DNA of 64,000 nt from Ehretia macrophylla (Eukaryota; Streptophyta; Magnoliopsida; Boraginales; Ehretiaceae): positions 67,116,622 to 67,180,621 of the forward strand of contig CM075775.1 in NCBI GenBank assembly GCA_037974665.1, in the 5' to 3' direction. Both the position numbers and the translations under genes were made by a program. Under the pieces are notes generated by a model. That model did no database searches, had not been told where the DNA came from, and saw nothing but the letters and a program-made list of their open reading frames with translations. Each line of letters begins with the position of its first letter. Position 1 is the stretch's first letter. This document shows, piece after piece, positions 23,281 through 34,743 of the stretch.

Positions 23281-25189
23281 GAACTCCAATTGATGAAAGG
23301 TTTGTTTCTGATTTTAGTTAACTTCTTAAGATTTAATTTGATATATTATTCACTGAATTTGGAGTTCATTTGCCTGCCCAGTTGATTGTGAGAAACAGCT
23401 TATTGCAGTTAGGGTTTCAATTGACTATGTGCTTGGGAAAACTTGTTGAACCTCTTTTGTGGTACTAATTGCTTGGAATGGTAGTATTGGAATATTGTGT
23501 GGACTGTATTGAATGTTGAGGATGTTGAATGAGACGATGCATGACTTTGGAATGATGATTGAGTTGATTTAAGGTTTTGATCGCACGATTTTGCATGAAA
23601 AGCGAACCCTAATGACTAGGTATTCTTGTTAAGTGTTAACCGGGGGTTATTGTGTGGAAAATGTACGTTGCGTGGGCTGCCCATAAAATGTTTTATAGTT
23701 CCAAATGTGAGTAGGCCATTGCATGTTGACAATAAGCTTTTCTTGCACCCAAACCCCTTTGATATCCTCGCATGTTGCATAAACTTATCACTTGATCCCG
23801 TGAGCTTCTTAATGTGTTATATGGCCTGTTTTATATGTGTTACATGGCTGCCCGATTAATGTTCATATGGCTCTATTTGCCTTCATGTGAAATTACTTGC
23901 CTTATCGTGCTTCGTTTGACTACTTGTCAACATGCGATCTTATAACTGTTCGGAGGCAACCTACTTTGTTGTCCTCCTAATGTGATATGATAAATGTTAT
24001 AAATGTGCATTGCATACGAGGTTGCAACCTTTCGTGTGGCATGGTAGCGTGTCACGTCCGCCGGGCGGAATCGGGCTTGCCAGTGTTACCGTGACTACCA
24101 TGATCCAATTCCCTCTCTCGCTTGGTATTCACCCTTGGAGAGTTGGGTCGTAGGTTTTCGGGGTACATCCGGAGTACACCCAATTGGGACCGATAAGTGG
24201 ATAATCGAAGTCGGCCGCAACACCTGTTACTTGACTCGATCCGAGAGCAATAGCTCACCGTATCCTTTTGCTACGTGTATTAGTACTCTCGCTTGGTCCC
24301 TGGAGGACCTCGGGGAGGAAAGACTGGTAATGGCGTTCTTTTACTGTTATTCTATATTATGTACTTGCTCGTGTTACATATCATGCTTGCAAAGGAGTTT
24401 TCAAGAATTAAACCGGAAAATGAGTTTCAAAATGTATTTCTCGTTCCCCCTCGCTGAGTTCATAAGGACTCACCCTCTTTTTCGTCACAGGTGAAGAAGA
24501 ACAGGTACAGGTACCTGAGGATAACGTGCCTATTGATGATCCCTTGGAGTGATTGCCTGTCCTATGTGTTTTGCGTGTTTATGACCATTTGTGAACCATG
24601 CTACCTGGAGACTACTTTCCTTATGATGTTCGTTACTTGTGATGTAAAAGACCCCCGTTGTAATTTGGGGTCTAATTTTGGTTTGTACTCATATTAAGTA
24701 GACTGATACTTGACATACTATGACCGTTTTTGCTTTTACTATCACTAGTACCTTTCATAGGTTATGATGCTTAGCTAATAGGTAAATGAACTTATTCAAT
24801 CATAACAGGTACTCGATATTAAGCTATGATCAACAGGTATATTTGAAACGAGGAATAACAAACGAACGTGACATAGTATCATGCTAGGTTATAATTCAAG
24901 CGAGACGTCAAATAACCGATGGGCAATTCAATCGACGATGAAATAATAAACTCTAGTTGGAAATGAACCTGAATTGAAAGTTTGAGGCCGTTAGAAAATT
25001 TAGCTCAAACTAAAGAGCCTAATTACAGCCGTTATGCTGCCGATTTTCTGAAAAATATTGGAGTCTAGAATGAAACGTTAAGTATTAAACCTCCTAGAAT
25101 GATTAAGTACGTGAAATGACTTGAATGTTTAGATCACACCCTAGTCTAACCTTATAGGCCGGGTTGGGGCGTGACACCCTATATCAGAA

Positions 25190-25201
25190 TGGTATCAGAG
25201 C
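25190..25201 (+). promoter_or_regulatory. Primer binding site 1 (tRNA-Met type)
   Basis: TGGTATCAGAGC lies 13 bases after the end of LTR 1. It is complementary to the 3' end of plant initiator tRNA-Met, the usual minus-strand primer of Ty3/Gypsy and Ty1/Copia elements. Confidence 0.88.
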
Positions 25202-28060
25202 TTAGTTTAGTAACTAGGCGTTAGTCGGGTTCAACTCTCGGACCATGGGTAGAAGCCCTAAGGTAATTATAATGTCTTGTTTATATGTGTTATGTGTGCT
25301 AATGTGCTTTAATTGCTTTAAGTATTGAATATTATGTGCATTTGTGGACCATATCTATTATGTGTCATGCACACCGACACGTTAGTGACCTCAATAATGC
25401 ATGCATACTTTTATACTCCTTCCTTGATACATGTGCATGTTATATAACCATGAATGACTGTTTATACATATAGATAGTTAGGATTAGGACTTTCAGGGAA
25501 GTGAATTTGTGTAGGACAAACGAAAAGGCTCGGTTAGAGATTTCTCGCATCTTCACAGGTACTCGATGGATAGTATGTATTATTGGATATGCATATGTAT
25601 AAAATGCGTAGCACAGGTATAATTGTTGAGGTAAAATTATCCCCTTATATTTGGAATACATATGCCTGTGATTAAGTTATCAATTTTATAGCTATAGAGT
25701 TCTTGATTCTGTTAAACCGTTCTCCTAATTGTGGTTTAAGAATAAATGTTAAGGACATACAACTTTCCTTAGATATAAGAATATCCTATTGGACATGTGG
25801 AGTAGTATATATATGTTCATATGCTTATAATGGATGTTTGACTTATGAGTTGCTTTCGAATCAAATTCTTATATCTTGAAATGGTATAATAGACTATTTA
25901 TATGATCGAATCCTTACTTGATTGGAATTAAGCATCGTTGAACCTAATGAGGTGTATATTAACGAGTTTCAAGTTCACTCAATGATAAGATTGTGACCTA
26001 GAAATCAAGAGATGAACTCGTGGAAATTGACGATAGGGGTTAGATTATTAAGGCATGAATAGTGTGTTTAAGTAACTTAACAATGGAAAACCTCAAGACA
26101 TGTAGGCAACTCTGGAAACTAAGTTTAACAAGGCTGATGAATCTTTGGTATAACAAGATACAGAGATGTTGGAATCGAGGAATTCACGTAGCTAGAACTT
26201 GTGTTCGGAAGACTACACCTAAATGTTAGGTCGAATAGAAGTTTAAGATATTGAATTATGCATTAGATGACTAACGTTGCTAAGGTCCTAAGTTGGATAT
26301 TTGTGATATTAAGAAACACGGTATTAGTTTGGTGTCCCTCGAAATTAGCTGTAAATATGCAAGTAAGTCAATCTATGCACTCGTTGTTTGGATACCCTAG
26401 AGGATGTTAGATAGCATATATCCCTAAGTAAGACCGATGGGCCCGGTATATAAACCATGGAAATGATATTAAGCATCTGGTTGCAAAGTGGAGTTGTTAG
26501 GGTATGATTTGAAATCCTAAATAGCTAATAGTGAGTATGCATGATGATTCATGGTGAACCCTAGGACCTAAGGTCGATGAGTCTTGATGCTCTTAGCTAG
26601 TTGAACATATAAATGAGAAGAATAAGATTTCATAGAGTTAAGATAGGGATGAATTAGAGTCATAATGACCCAAGAGACTATTGTTAGACCACCGTATCTA
26701 TGTGCACCGTTTCACATCTAGAGACTAGCGATCGGTGGACTTTGAATCGTGGTTGTTGAATAGAGGGTGAATCTTGTAGTAATAGTTAAATAAGTGGTTA
26801 ATTACTTTTGAAGTTCTATTAGGTTATGTTGAAGGATGCCTCGTGGTCATAATTATTATGTTGATACAACCTTGAAGTTATCTCGTGTAAGTATTTTATG
26901 AGCTCGGTCATTACGGTACCCATTTATAGTCCTAGGATTGTTGTTGTACGGCCGGTAACCTAGTAGAGAATTGATATCACTTACATAGCTATGAACCCAG
27001 CTTAGTAACATTAATGTTGGAGATATATTGGCGGGCATTAAGTGTTCGAAGGAATGACTAGGTCGCTAAGTGAGTAGGATCATTGTCATCTTAAGTATGA
27101 CGTAACCTTGGATTGAGGTGAGTGGAATTTATTTGAGGTTGAATCTATTCGTCTTAGGAGTCTTGGTTAAGATTGAAAGAAATTCTGAAGCCTAGAGACG
27201 TGAAAATAGAGACTTGAATAAGGAATAAATTGTGGATCACAAGCTGATGAAGCTTACTTGAAAAGTTGAACTAGTGTTACATGATTAGTTTACCTATGCA
27301 ATTTCGATGGCAATCTGTTGCTGATACTTGATAAACCTTAGAATTCGAGTTTAATGAATCTCAACGGTTTTTCTTCTTGATTACGAGCTTGAAGGTTAAC
27401 GAAGCTGGGGAAGAATGTTAATGAATAGGAGCCTATAACCGGGAGACTAGTCATTAGAAGATTTGCTAATCTAATGTACCTACGAGATAAGGACTATGAT
27501 ACTACCGATAGATGACAATTTGATATGGATTAGTTGCTTGGTGAGTTTTTCCTGAAAATAGAGTCGTATCGTGGAGATGATCCGTAACTTGTATATGGCC
27601 TATGTGATAACAGTTCTGAAGCTAGTAGATAGGATATGTAAATCTGATATAGACCTCTTGTCTTGAAATTAGTGTATGTAACCATAAGATCGCGGTATTA
27701 TTGTGATATTCCTTTTGAGGTATGAATGCGAGATTGACACAACATGAGTCATGATTTTGGAGTTACAGTTCTATTGTTAGAATACCGATGCAACTTTGAT
27801 GACTATGTTTGAAGACTCTAACCTTAGTTAATGAACTTGACCTTAAGATCAAATGGAGAATAGAGTCGTTCAAAGAAAAGAACTATAAATGTAGAGGTCA
27901 CAGCGAACTAAATGATTGGAGAAAAATAGAAAGTGAATTGGTTATGGTAAGAGATCACCAAACACGGGACGAACCGGAGTAGGAAGAATAACAAGGGTCA
28001 GAATCCGTCTAAATGACCTCAATAGGCAAAAAAATGAATTTCGGGATGAAATTCTTTTTA

Positions 28061-28071
28061 GGAGGGGAGGA
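28061..28071 (+). promoter_or_regulatory. Polypurine tract 1
   Basis: GGAGGGGAGGA directly precedes the TG of LTR 2. This is the plus-strand priming site of reverse transcription. Confidence 0.88.
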
Positions 28072-31000
28072 TGTGAGACCCGACCCCGAATTGCGTGCGA
28101 TATCTCGTTTTGCGTGCCATAGCCTAGATTTGCGTGCCGTGACCTAGGTTTCAGTATTGTGCTTAGTTTTGTGTGCCTTGCATTGAATTACGTGCATTCA
28201 TATAGTGTTGCGTGCGTTTAGTTAAAAAACGTGCATTCGTCTCGTAGTTCGTGCTTGTCTCGTAGTGCGTTCCCTAGACTTAGGGAAGCGTGCCTTCACG
28301 CTAACCGAGAAAACATCTTACACGGAGCACTAGGCTACTAAATAATCCTACAAAACCCACTATCAATATTATAATCCTAAATCCTTCCACTAAAAGACAA
28401 AAATTTTACTAGACACTAAAAAAAAAAAAAAAAAAAAAAATTTCCTATTCTTTATTCTTTATTCTTTTTGCATTTTCAACAAACACAATTAAATACTCAA
28501 AGTTGACAAAAAATTCAGCCATTTCAATTGCCTTGACCGACCACTAGGAGTTTGTGTGCATGCAATTCAATTTCAAATCATTCTACCAACATTCTATGAC
28601 ACAAAGTAATAAAAAAATGCTCAAAACCACCTTGATTCTCTACCATGCTCGACCAAAGCTTCATTCCATGCTAGCATTTTGAAAGTTAACATTGAAGACA
28701 CAAAAAAAAAAAAAAAAATCAGATTCTGAAGCTTCAAGTGGGCGGCCATGCCTTGTTTTTGAACAAGAAAATTGAGCAACTTAATTAAATCATGCATGCT
28801 AGACAAAACCTAACATTGTCATAACTTTTGCAAGCACCAAAGCATTATTTTAATTACCACCATGCTACCATGCTCGGCCTTGGCAAAATACAAGCTGAAA
28901 AACAATTCAAAGCATGTTTAGTTGATACCAATTTCTGAAAATTAGAAGCTCAAGGCCGACACTTGCTCACACAACATCAAAACTCTTTCAAACATTTTCT
29001 CAAGCTCTCATTCCCTCTATCTCTCGGCCTAGCTGCACATTACCACTTCTATAGCTTCTCTTCATTATATCATAGTCAGCCAAGCAAGCCACAAGCAAAA
29101 GAAATTCGGCCAAGCAACTAGAAGCAAGAAGAACTCATACAAGCTCACAAATCTGTCCATTTCGGTCTTAGGTATGCTTTGCTAAGATTTCTTCCATTTC
29201 TTTTGGTTACAACCACATGCACACCCTCCTCACTTGCTAACTCAGTTGGGAATTAAAGGAAAACAAGCTATCTCTCTCGGCCAAAGCAAGAAAGAAGCTT
29301 CATTGGTGCATTTTCAAGAACATTCTGCATCTACCTGGTTGTTTTGATAAGGTGAGGGTTCAAAACTTTTGGAAAACTCTTTAAAACTTCACATGCATGA
29401 CCATGAATGTGTGTATTTGCTTCTGTGCTTGAGCTATGTGGTCGTTCATGAGTTTAAACAACCATGCATGGCAATAACTTGGCTTGAAAATGATACTAGA
29501 CAAAGTCGAAATTTGAGACTGCTTCTGACCCGTCTGTTCGAGGCAATTTTTGGTTAAGCAAATGATGTTGAAAATGCGTGAAATCCCTAGGTGACTAGTT
29601 TGGCCAATTTTGAACACTTTTCGCAGAAATAAGCAAAGTCAAATTTTGGCTCTAAGGCCCTCAAAATGGCAAAATCACGTAATATAGCTAAATCTGAAAA
29701 GTTTTGAGAAAAAGGAAGCAGTTTGGCAGATTTACTGTCCGTGTGGAACGAGATGATTTTGACATAGCAAACGACATCCAAAATGCGTGAAAATTTGTGT
29801 GCTGCTAGATTTTTGAGTTGTGGACATTTTTTCCAGAAATAGGCTTAGGCTAAAAATGAACCTAAGGACCTCAAAATCATGCAATATTGAAAGATAGGCA
29901 AATCTGGACAGTTTTGAGCAGTTCCACCATTTTGGCTATAACTAACGATCCAGAACTCCAATTGATGAAAGGTTTGTTTCTGATTTTAGTTAACTTCTTA
30001 AGATTTAATTTGATATATTATTCACTGAATTTGGAGTTCATTTGCCTGCCCAGTTGATTGTGAGAAACAGCTTATTGCAGTTAGGGTTTCAATTGACTAT
30101 GTGCTTGGGAAAACTTGTTGAACCTCTTTTGTGGTACTAATTGCTTGGAATGGTAGTATTGGAATATTGTGTGGACTGTATTGAATGTTGAGGATGTTGA
30201 ATGAGACGATGCATGACTTTGGAATGATGATTGAGTTGATTTAAGGTTTTGATCGCACGATTTTGCATGAAAAGCGAACCCTAATGACTAGGTATTCTTG
30301 TTAAGTGTTAACCGGGGGTTATTGTGTGGAAAATGTACGTTGCGTGGGCTGCCCATAAAATGTTTTATAGTTCCAAATGTGAGTAGGCCATTGCATGTTG
30401 ACAATAAGCTTTTCTTGCACCCAAACCCCTTTGATATCCTCGCATGTTGCATAAACTTATCACTTGATCCCGTGAGCTTCTTAATGTGTTATATGGCCTG
30501 TTTTATATGTGTTACATGGCTGCCCGATTAATGTTCATATGGCTCTATTTGCCTTCATGTGAAATTACTTGCCTTATCGTGCTTCGTTTGACTACTTGTC
30601 AACATGCGATCTTATAACTGTTCGGAGGCAACCTACTTTGTTGTCCTCCTAATGTGATATGATAAATGTTATAAATGTGCATTGCATACGAGGTTGCAAC
30701 CTTTCGTGTGGCATGGTAGCGTGTCACGTCCGCCGGGCGGAATCGGGCTTGCCAGTGTTACCGTGACTACCATGATCCAATTCCCTCTCTCGCTTGGTAT
30801 TCACCCTTGGAGAGTTGGGTCGTAGGTTTTCGGGGTACATCCGGAGTACACCCAATTGGGACCGATAAGTGGATAATCGAAGTCGGCCGCAACACCTGTT
30901 ACTTGACTCGATCCGAGAGCAATAGCTCACCGTATCCTTTTGCTACGTGTATTAGTACTCTCGCTTGGTCCCTGGAGGACCTCGGGGAGGAAAGACTGGT

Positions 31001-31848
31001 AATGGCGTTCTTTTACTGTTATTCTATATTATGTACTTGCTCGTGTTACATATCATGCTTGCAAAGGAGTTTTCAAGAATTAAACCGGAAAATGAGTTTC
31101 AAAATGTATTTCTCGTTCCCCCTCGCTGAGTTCATAAGGACTCACCCTCTTTTTCGTCACAGGTGAAGAAGAACAGGTACAGGTACCTGAGGATAACGTG
31201 CCTATTGATGATCCCTTGGAGTGATTGCCTGTCCTATGTGTTTTGCGTGTTTATGACCATTTGTGAACCATGCTACCTGGAGACTACTTTCCTTATGATG
31301 TTCGTTACTTGTGATGTAAAAGACCCCCGTTGTAATTTGGGGTCTAATTTTGGTTTGTACTCATATTAAGTAGACTGATACTTGACATACTATGACCGTT
31401 TTTTCTTTTACTATCACTAGTACCTTTCATAGGTTATGATGCTTAGCTAATAGGTAAATGAACTTATTCAATCATAACAGGTACTCGATATTAAGCTATG
31501 ATCAACAGGTATATTTGAAACGAGGAATAACAAACGAACGTGACATAGTATCATGCTAGGTTATAATTCAAGCGAGACGTCAAATAACCGATGGGCAATT
31601 CAATCGACGATGAAATAATAAACTCTAGTTGGAAATGAACCTGAATTGAAAGTTTGAGGCCGTTAGAAAATTTAGCTCAAACTAAAGAGCCTAATTACAG
31701 CCGTTATGCTGCCGATTTTCTGAAAAATATTGGAGTCTAGAATGAAACGTTAAGTATTAAACCTCCTAGAATGATTAAGTACGTGAAATGACTTGAATGT
31801 TTAGATCACACCCTAGTCTAACCTTATAGGCCGGGTTGGGGCGTGACA
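28072..31848 (+). mobile_element. LTR 2 (middle), recombinant LTR
   Basis: 3777 bp. Up to at least 29036 it carries LTR 3 variants (gccttgacc, gctagcat, taattacc, gctgcacat) where LTR 1 differs. From 29531 on it carries LTR 1 variants (gacccgtc, cggaatcgg, gggaccgat, ctggtaatg context with gtccctgg) where LTR 3 differs. The switch falls in a stretch of about 495 bp where all three LTRs are identical. A few private changes lie in the first 250 bp (gtgccatag, gtttcag, gcgttccc). One small patch near 29791-29810 resembles LTR 3 again, so LTR 1 has either private changes there or a conversion tract. Confidence 0.92.
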
Positions 31849-31861
31849 CCCTATATCAGAA

Positions 31862-31873
31862 TGGTATCAGAGC
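31862..31873 (+). promoter_or_regulatory. Primer binding site 2 (tRNA-Met type)
   Basis: The same TGGTATCAGAGC lies 13 bases after LTR 2. Confidence 0.88.
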
Positions 31874-34732
31874 TTAGTTTAGTAACTAGGCGTTAGTCGG
31901 GTTCAACTCTCGGACCATGGGTAGAAGCCCTAAGGTAATTATAATGTCTTGTTTATATGTGTTATGTGTGCTAATGTGCTTTAATTGCTTTAAGTATTGA
32001 ATATTATGTGCATTTGTGGACCATATCTATTATGTGTCATGCACACCGACACGTTAGTGACCTCAATAATGCATGCATACTTTTATACTCCTTCCTTGAT
32101 ACATGTGCATGTTATATAACCATGAATGACTGTTTATACATATAGATAGTTAGGATTAGGACTTTCAGGGAAGTGAATTTGTGTAGGACAAACGAAAAGG
32201 CTCGGTTAGAGATTTCTCGCATCTTCACAGGTACTCGATGGATAGTATGTATTATTGGATATGCATATGTATAAAATGCGTAGCACAGGTATAATTGTTG
32301 AGGTAAAATTATCCCCTTATATTTGGAATACATATGCCTGTGATTAAGTTATCAATTTTATAGCTATAGAGTTCTTGATTCTGTTAAACCGTTCTCCTAA
32401 TTGTGGTTTAAGAATAAATGTTAAGGACATACAACTTTCCTTAGATATAAGAATATCCTATTGGACATGTGGAGTAGTATATATATGTTCATATGCTTAT
32501 AATGGATGTTTGACTTATGAGTTGCTTTCGAATCAAATTCTTATATCTTGAAATGGTATAATAGACTATTTATATGATCGAATCCTTACTTGATTGGAAT
32601 TAAGCATCGTTGAACCTAATGAGGTGTATATTAACGAGTTTCAAGTTCACTCAATGATAAGATTGTGACCTAGAAATCAAGAGATGAACTCGTGGAAATT
32701 GACGATAGGGGTTAGATTATTAAGGCATGAATAGTGTGTTTAAGTAACTTAACAATGGAAAACCTCAAGACATGTAGGCAACTCTGGAAACTAAGTTTAA
32801 CAAGGCTGATGAATCTTTGGTATAACAAGATACAGAGATGTTGGAATCGAGGAATTCACGTAGCTAGAACTTGTGTTCGGAAGACTACACCTAAATGTTA
32901 GGTCGAATAGAAGTTTAAGATATTGAATTATGCATTAGATGACTAACGTTGCTAAGGTCCTAAGTTGGATATTTGTGATATTAAGAAACACGGTATTAGT
33001 TTGGTGTCCCTCGAAATTAGCTGTAAATATGCAAGTAAGTCAATCTATGCACTCGTTGTTTGGATACCCTAGAGGATGTTAGATAGCATATATCCCTAAG
33101 TAAGACCGATGGGCCCGGTATATAAACCATGGAAATGATATTAAGCATCTGGTTGCAAAGTGGAGTTGTTAGGGTATGATTTGAAATCCTAAATAGCTAA
33201 TAGTGAGTATGCATGATGATTCATGGTGAACCCTAGGACCTAAGGTCGATGAGTCTTGATGCTCTTAGCTAGTTGAACATATAAATGAGAAGAATAAGAT
33301 TTCATAGAGTTAAGATAGGGATGAATTAGAGTCATAATGACCCAAGAGACTATTGTTAGACCACCGTATCTATGTGCACCGTTTCACATCTAGAGACTAG
33401 CGATCGGTGGACTTTGAATCGTGGTTGTTGAATAGAGGGTGAATCTTGTAGTAATAGTTAAATAAGTGGTTAATTACTTTTGAAGTTCTATTAGGTTATG
33501 TTGAAGGATGCCTCGTGGTCATAATTATTATGTTGATACAACCTTGAAGTTATCTCGTGTAAGTATTTTATGAGCTCGGTCATTACGGTACCCATTTATA
33601 GTCCTAGGATTGTTGTTGTACGGCCGGTAACCTAGTAGAGAATTGATATCACTTACATAGCTATGAACCCAGCTTAGTAACATTAATGTTGGAGATATAT
33701 TGGCGGGCATTAAGTGTTCGAAGGAATGACTAGGTCGCTAAGTGAGTAGGATCATTGTCATCTTAAGTATGACGTAACCTTGGATTGAGGTGAGTGGAAT
33801 TTATTTGAGGTTGAATCTATTCGTCTTAGGAGTCTTGGTTAAGATTGAAAGAAATTCTGAAGCCTAGAGACGTGAAAATAGAGACTTGAATAAGGAATAA
33901 ATTGTGGATCACAAGCTGATGAAGCTTACTTGAAAAGTTGAACTAGTGTTACATGATTAGTTTACCTATGCAATTTCGATGGCAATCTGTTGCTGATACT
34001 TGATAAACCTTAGAATTCGAGTTTAATGAATCTCAACGGTTTTTCTTCTTGATTACGAGCTTGAAGGTTAACGAAGCTGGGGAAGAATGTTAATGAATAG
34101 GAGCCTATAACCGGGAGACTAGTCATTAGAAGATTTGCTAATCTAATGTACCTACGAGATAAGGACTATGATACTACCGATAGATGACAATTTGATATGG
34201 ATTAGTTGCTTGGTGAGTTTTTCCTGAAAATAGAGTCGTATCGTGGAGATGATCCGTAACTTGTATATGGCCTATGTGATAACAGTTCTGAAGCTAGTAG
34301 ATAGGATATGTAAATCTGATATAGACCTCTTGTCTTGAAATTAGTGTATGTAACCATAAGATCGCGGTATTATTGTGATATTCCTTTTGAGGTATGAATG
34401 CGAGATTGACACAACATGAGTCATGATTTTGGAGTTACAGTTCTATTGTTAGAATACCGATGCAACTTTGATGACTATGTTTGAAGACTCTAACCTTAGT
34501 TAATGAACTTGACCTTAAGATCAAATGGAGAATAGAGTCGTTCAAAGAAAAGAACTATAAATGTAGAGGTCACAGCGAACTAAATGATTGGAGAAAAATA
34601 GAAAGTGAATTGGTTATGGTAAGAGATCACCAAACACGGGACGAACCGGAGTAGGAAGAATAACAAGGGTCAGAATCCGTCTAAATGACCTCAATAGGCA
34701 AAAAAATGAATTTCGGGACGAAATTCTTTTTA

Positions 34733-34743
34733 GGAGGGGAGGA
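34733..34743 (+). promoter_or_regulatory. Polypurine tract 2
   Basis: GGAGGGGAGGA directly precedes LTR 3, identical to the first tract. Confidence 0.88.

Larger units (their letters stand above)
21400..25176 (+). mobile_element. LTR 1 (left) of the tandem element
   Basis: 3777 bp, from TGTGAGACCC to GGGGCGTGACA. It opens with a degenerate array of TGCGTGCC-like motifs, followed by a 27-A run at 21746-21772, a second A-run at 22034-22047 and a diverged internal duplication at about 22884-23280. The 5' part differs from LTR 2 and LTR 3 at many sites, several being CG to TG or CA changes such as tgtgtgcc for tgcgtgcc. From about 22860 onward it is nearly identical to LTR 2. Short frames of 60-119 codons occur but match nothing I recognise. 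Confidence 0.92.
25177..28071 (+). mobile_element. Internal region 1, non-coding
   Basis: 2895 bp between LTR 1 and LTR 2, AT-rich, with stops in every frame. It begins ccctatatcagaa, then the primer binding site, and ends at the polypurine tract. The first ATG (25244) opens only about 25 codons and is followed by aaggtaatt, which resembles a splice donor, though that is speculative. It looks like a core whose coding part was lost or replaced. Confidence 0.9.
31849..34743 (+). mobile_element. Internal region 2, non-coding
   Basis: 2895 bp, the same length as internal region 1. Comparing lines by eye I found one difference, gggaCgaa at about 34718 against gggaTgaa at 28046. Such identity beside clearly diverged LTRs means the copying of this region is much younger than the original insertion. 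Confidence 0.9.

Noticed and set aside
24135..24494. A 119-codon frame repeated at 24135, 30807 and 37481
   Set aside because: It lies inside the LTR and is repeated because the LTR is. No recognisable domain is present, and the solo LTR does not keep it intact.
25244..25321. Short frame starting accATGggtagaag after the primer binding site, as a gag remnant
   Set aside because: Only about 25 codons and no similarity I can name. Position alone is not enough evidence.
25177..28071. Possible gag-pol coding region in the internal part of the retroelement
   Set aside because: Stops are frequent in all frames, the longest frames are about 60-73 codons, and no reverse transcriptase, protease or integrase motif is visible.
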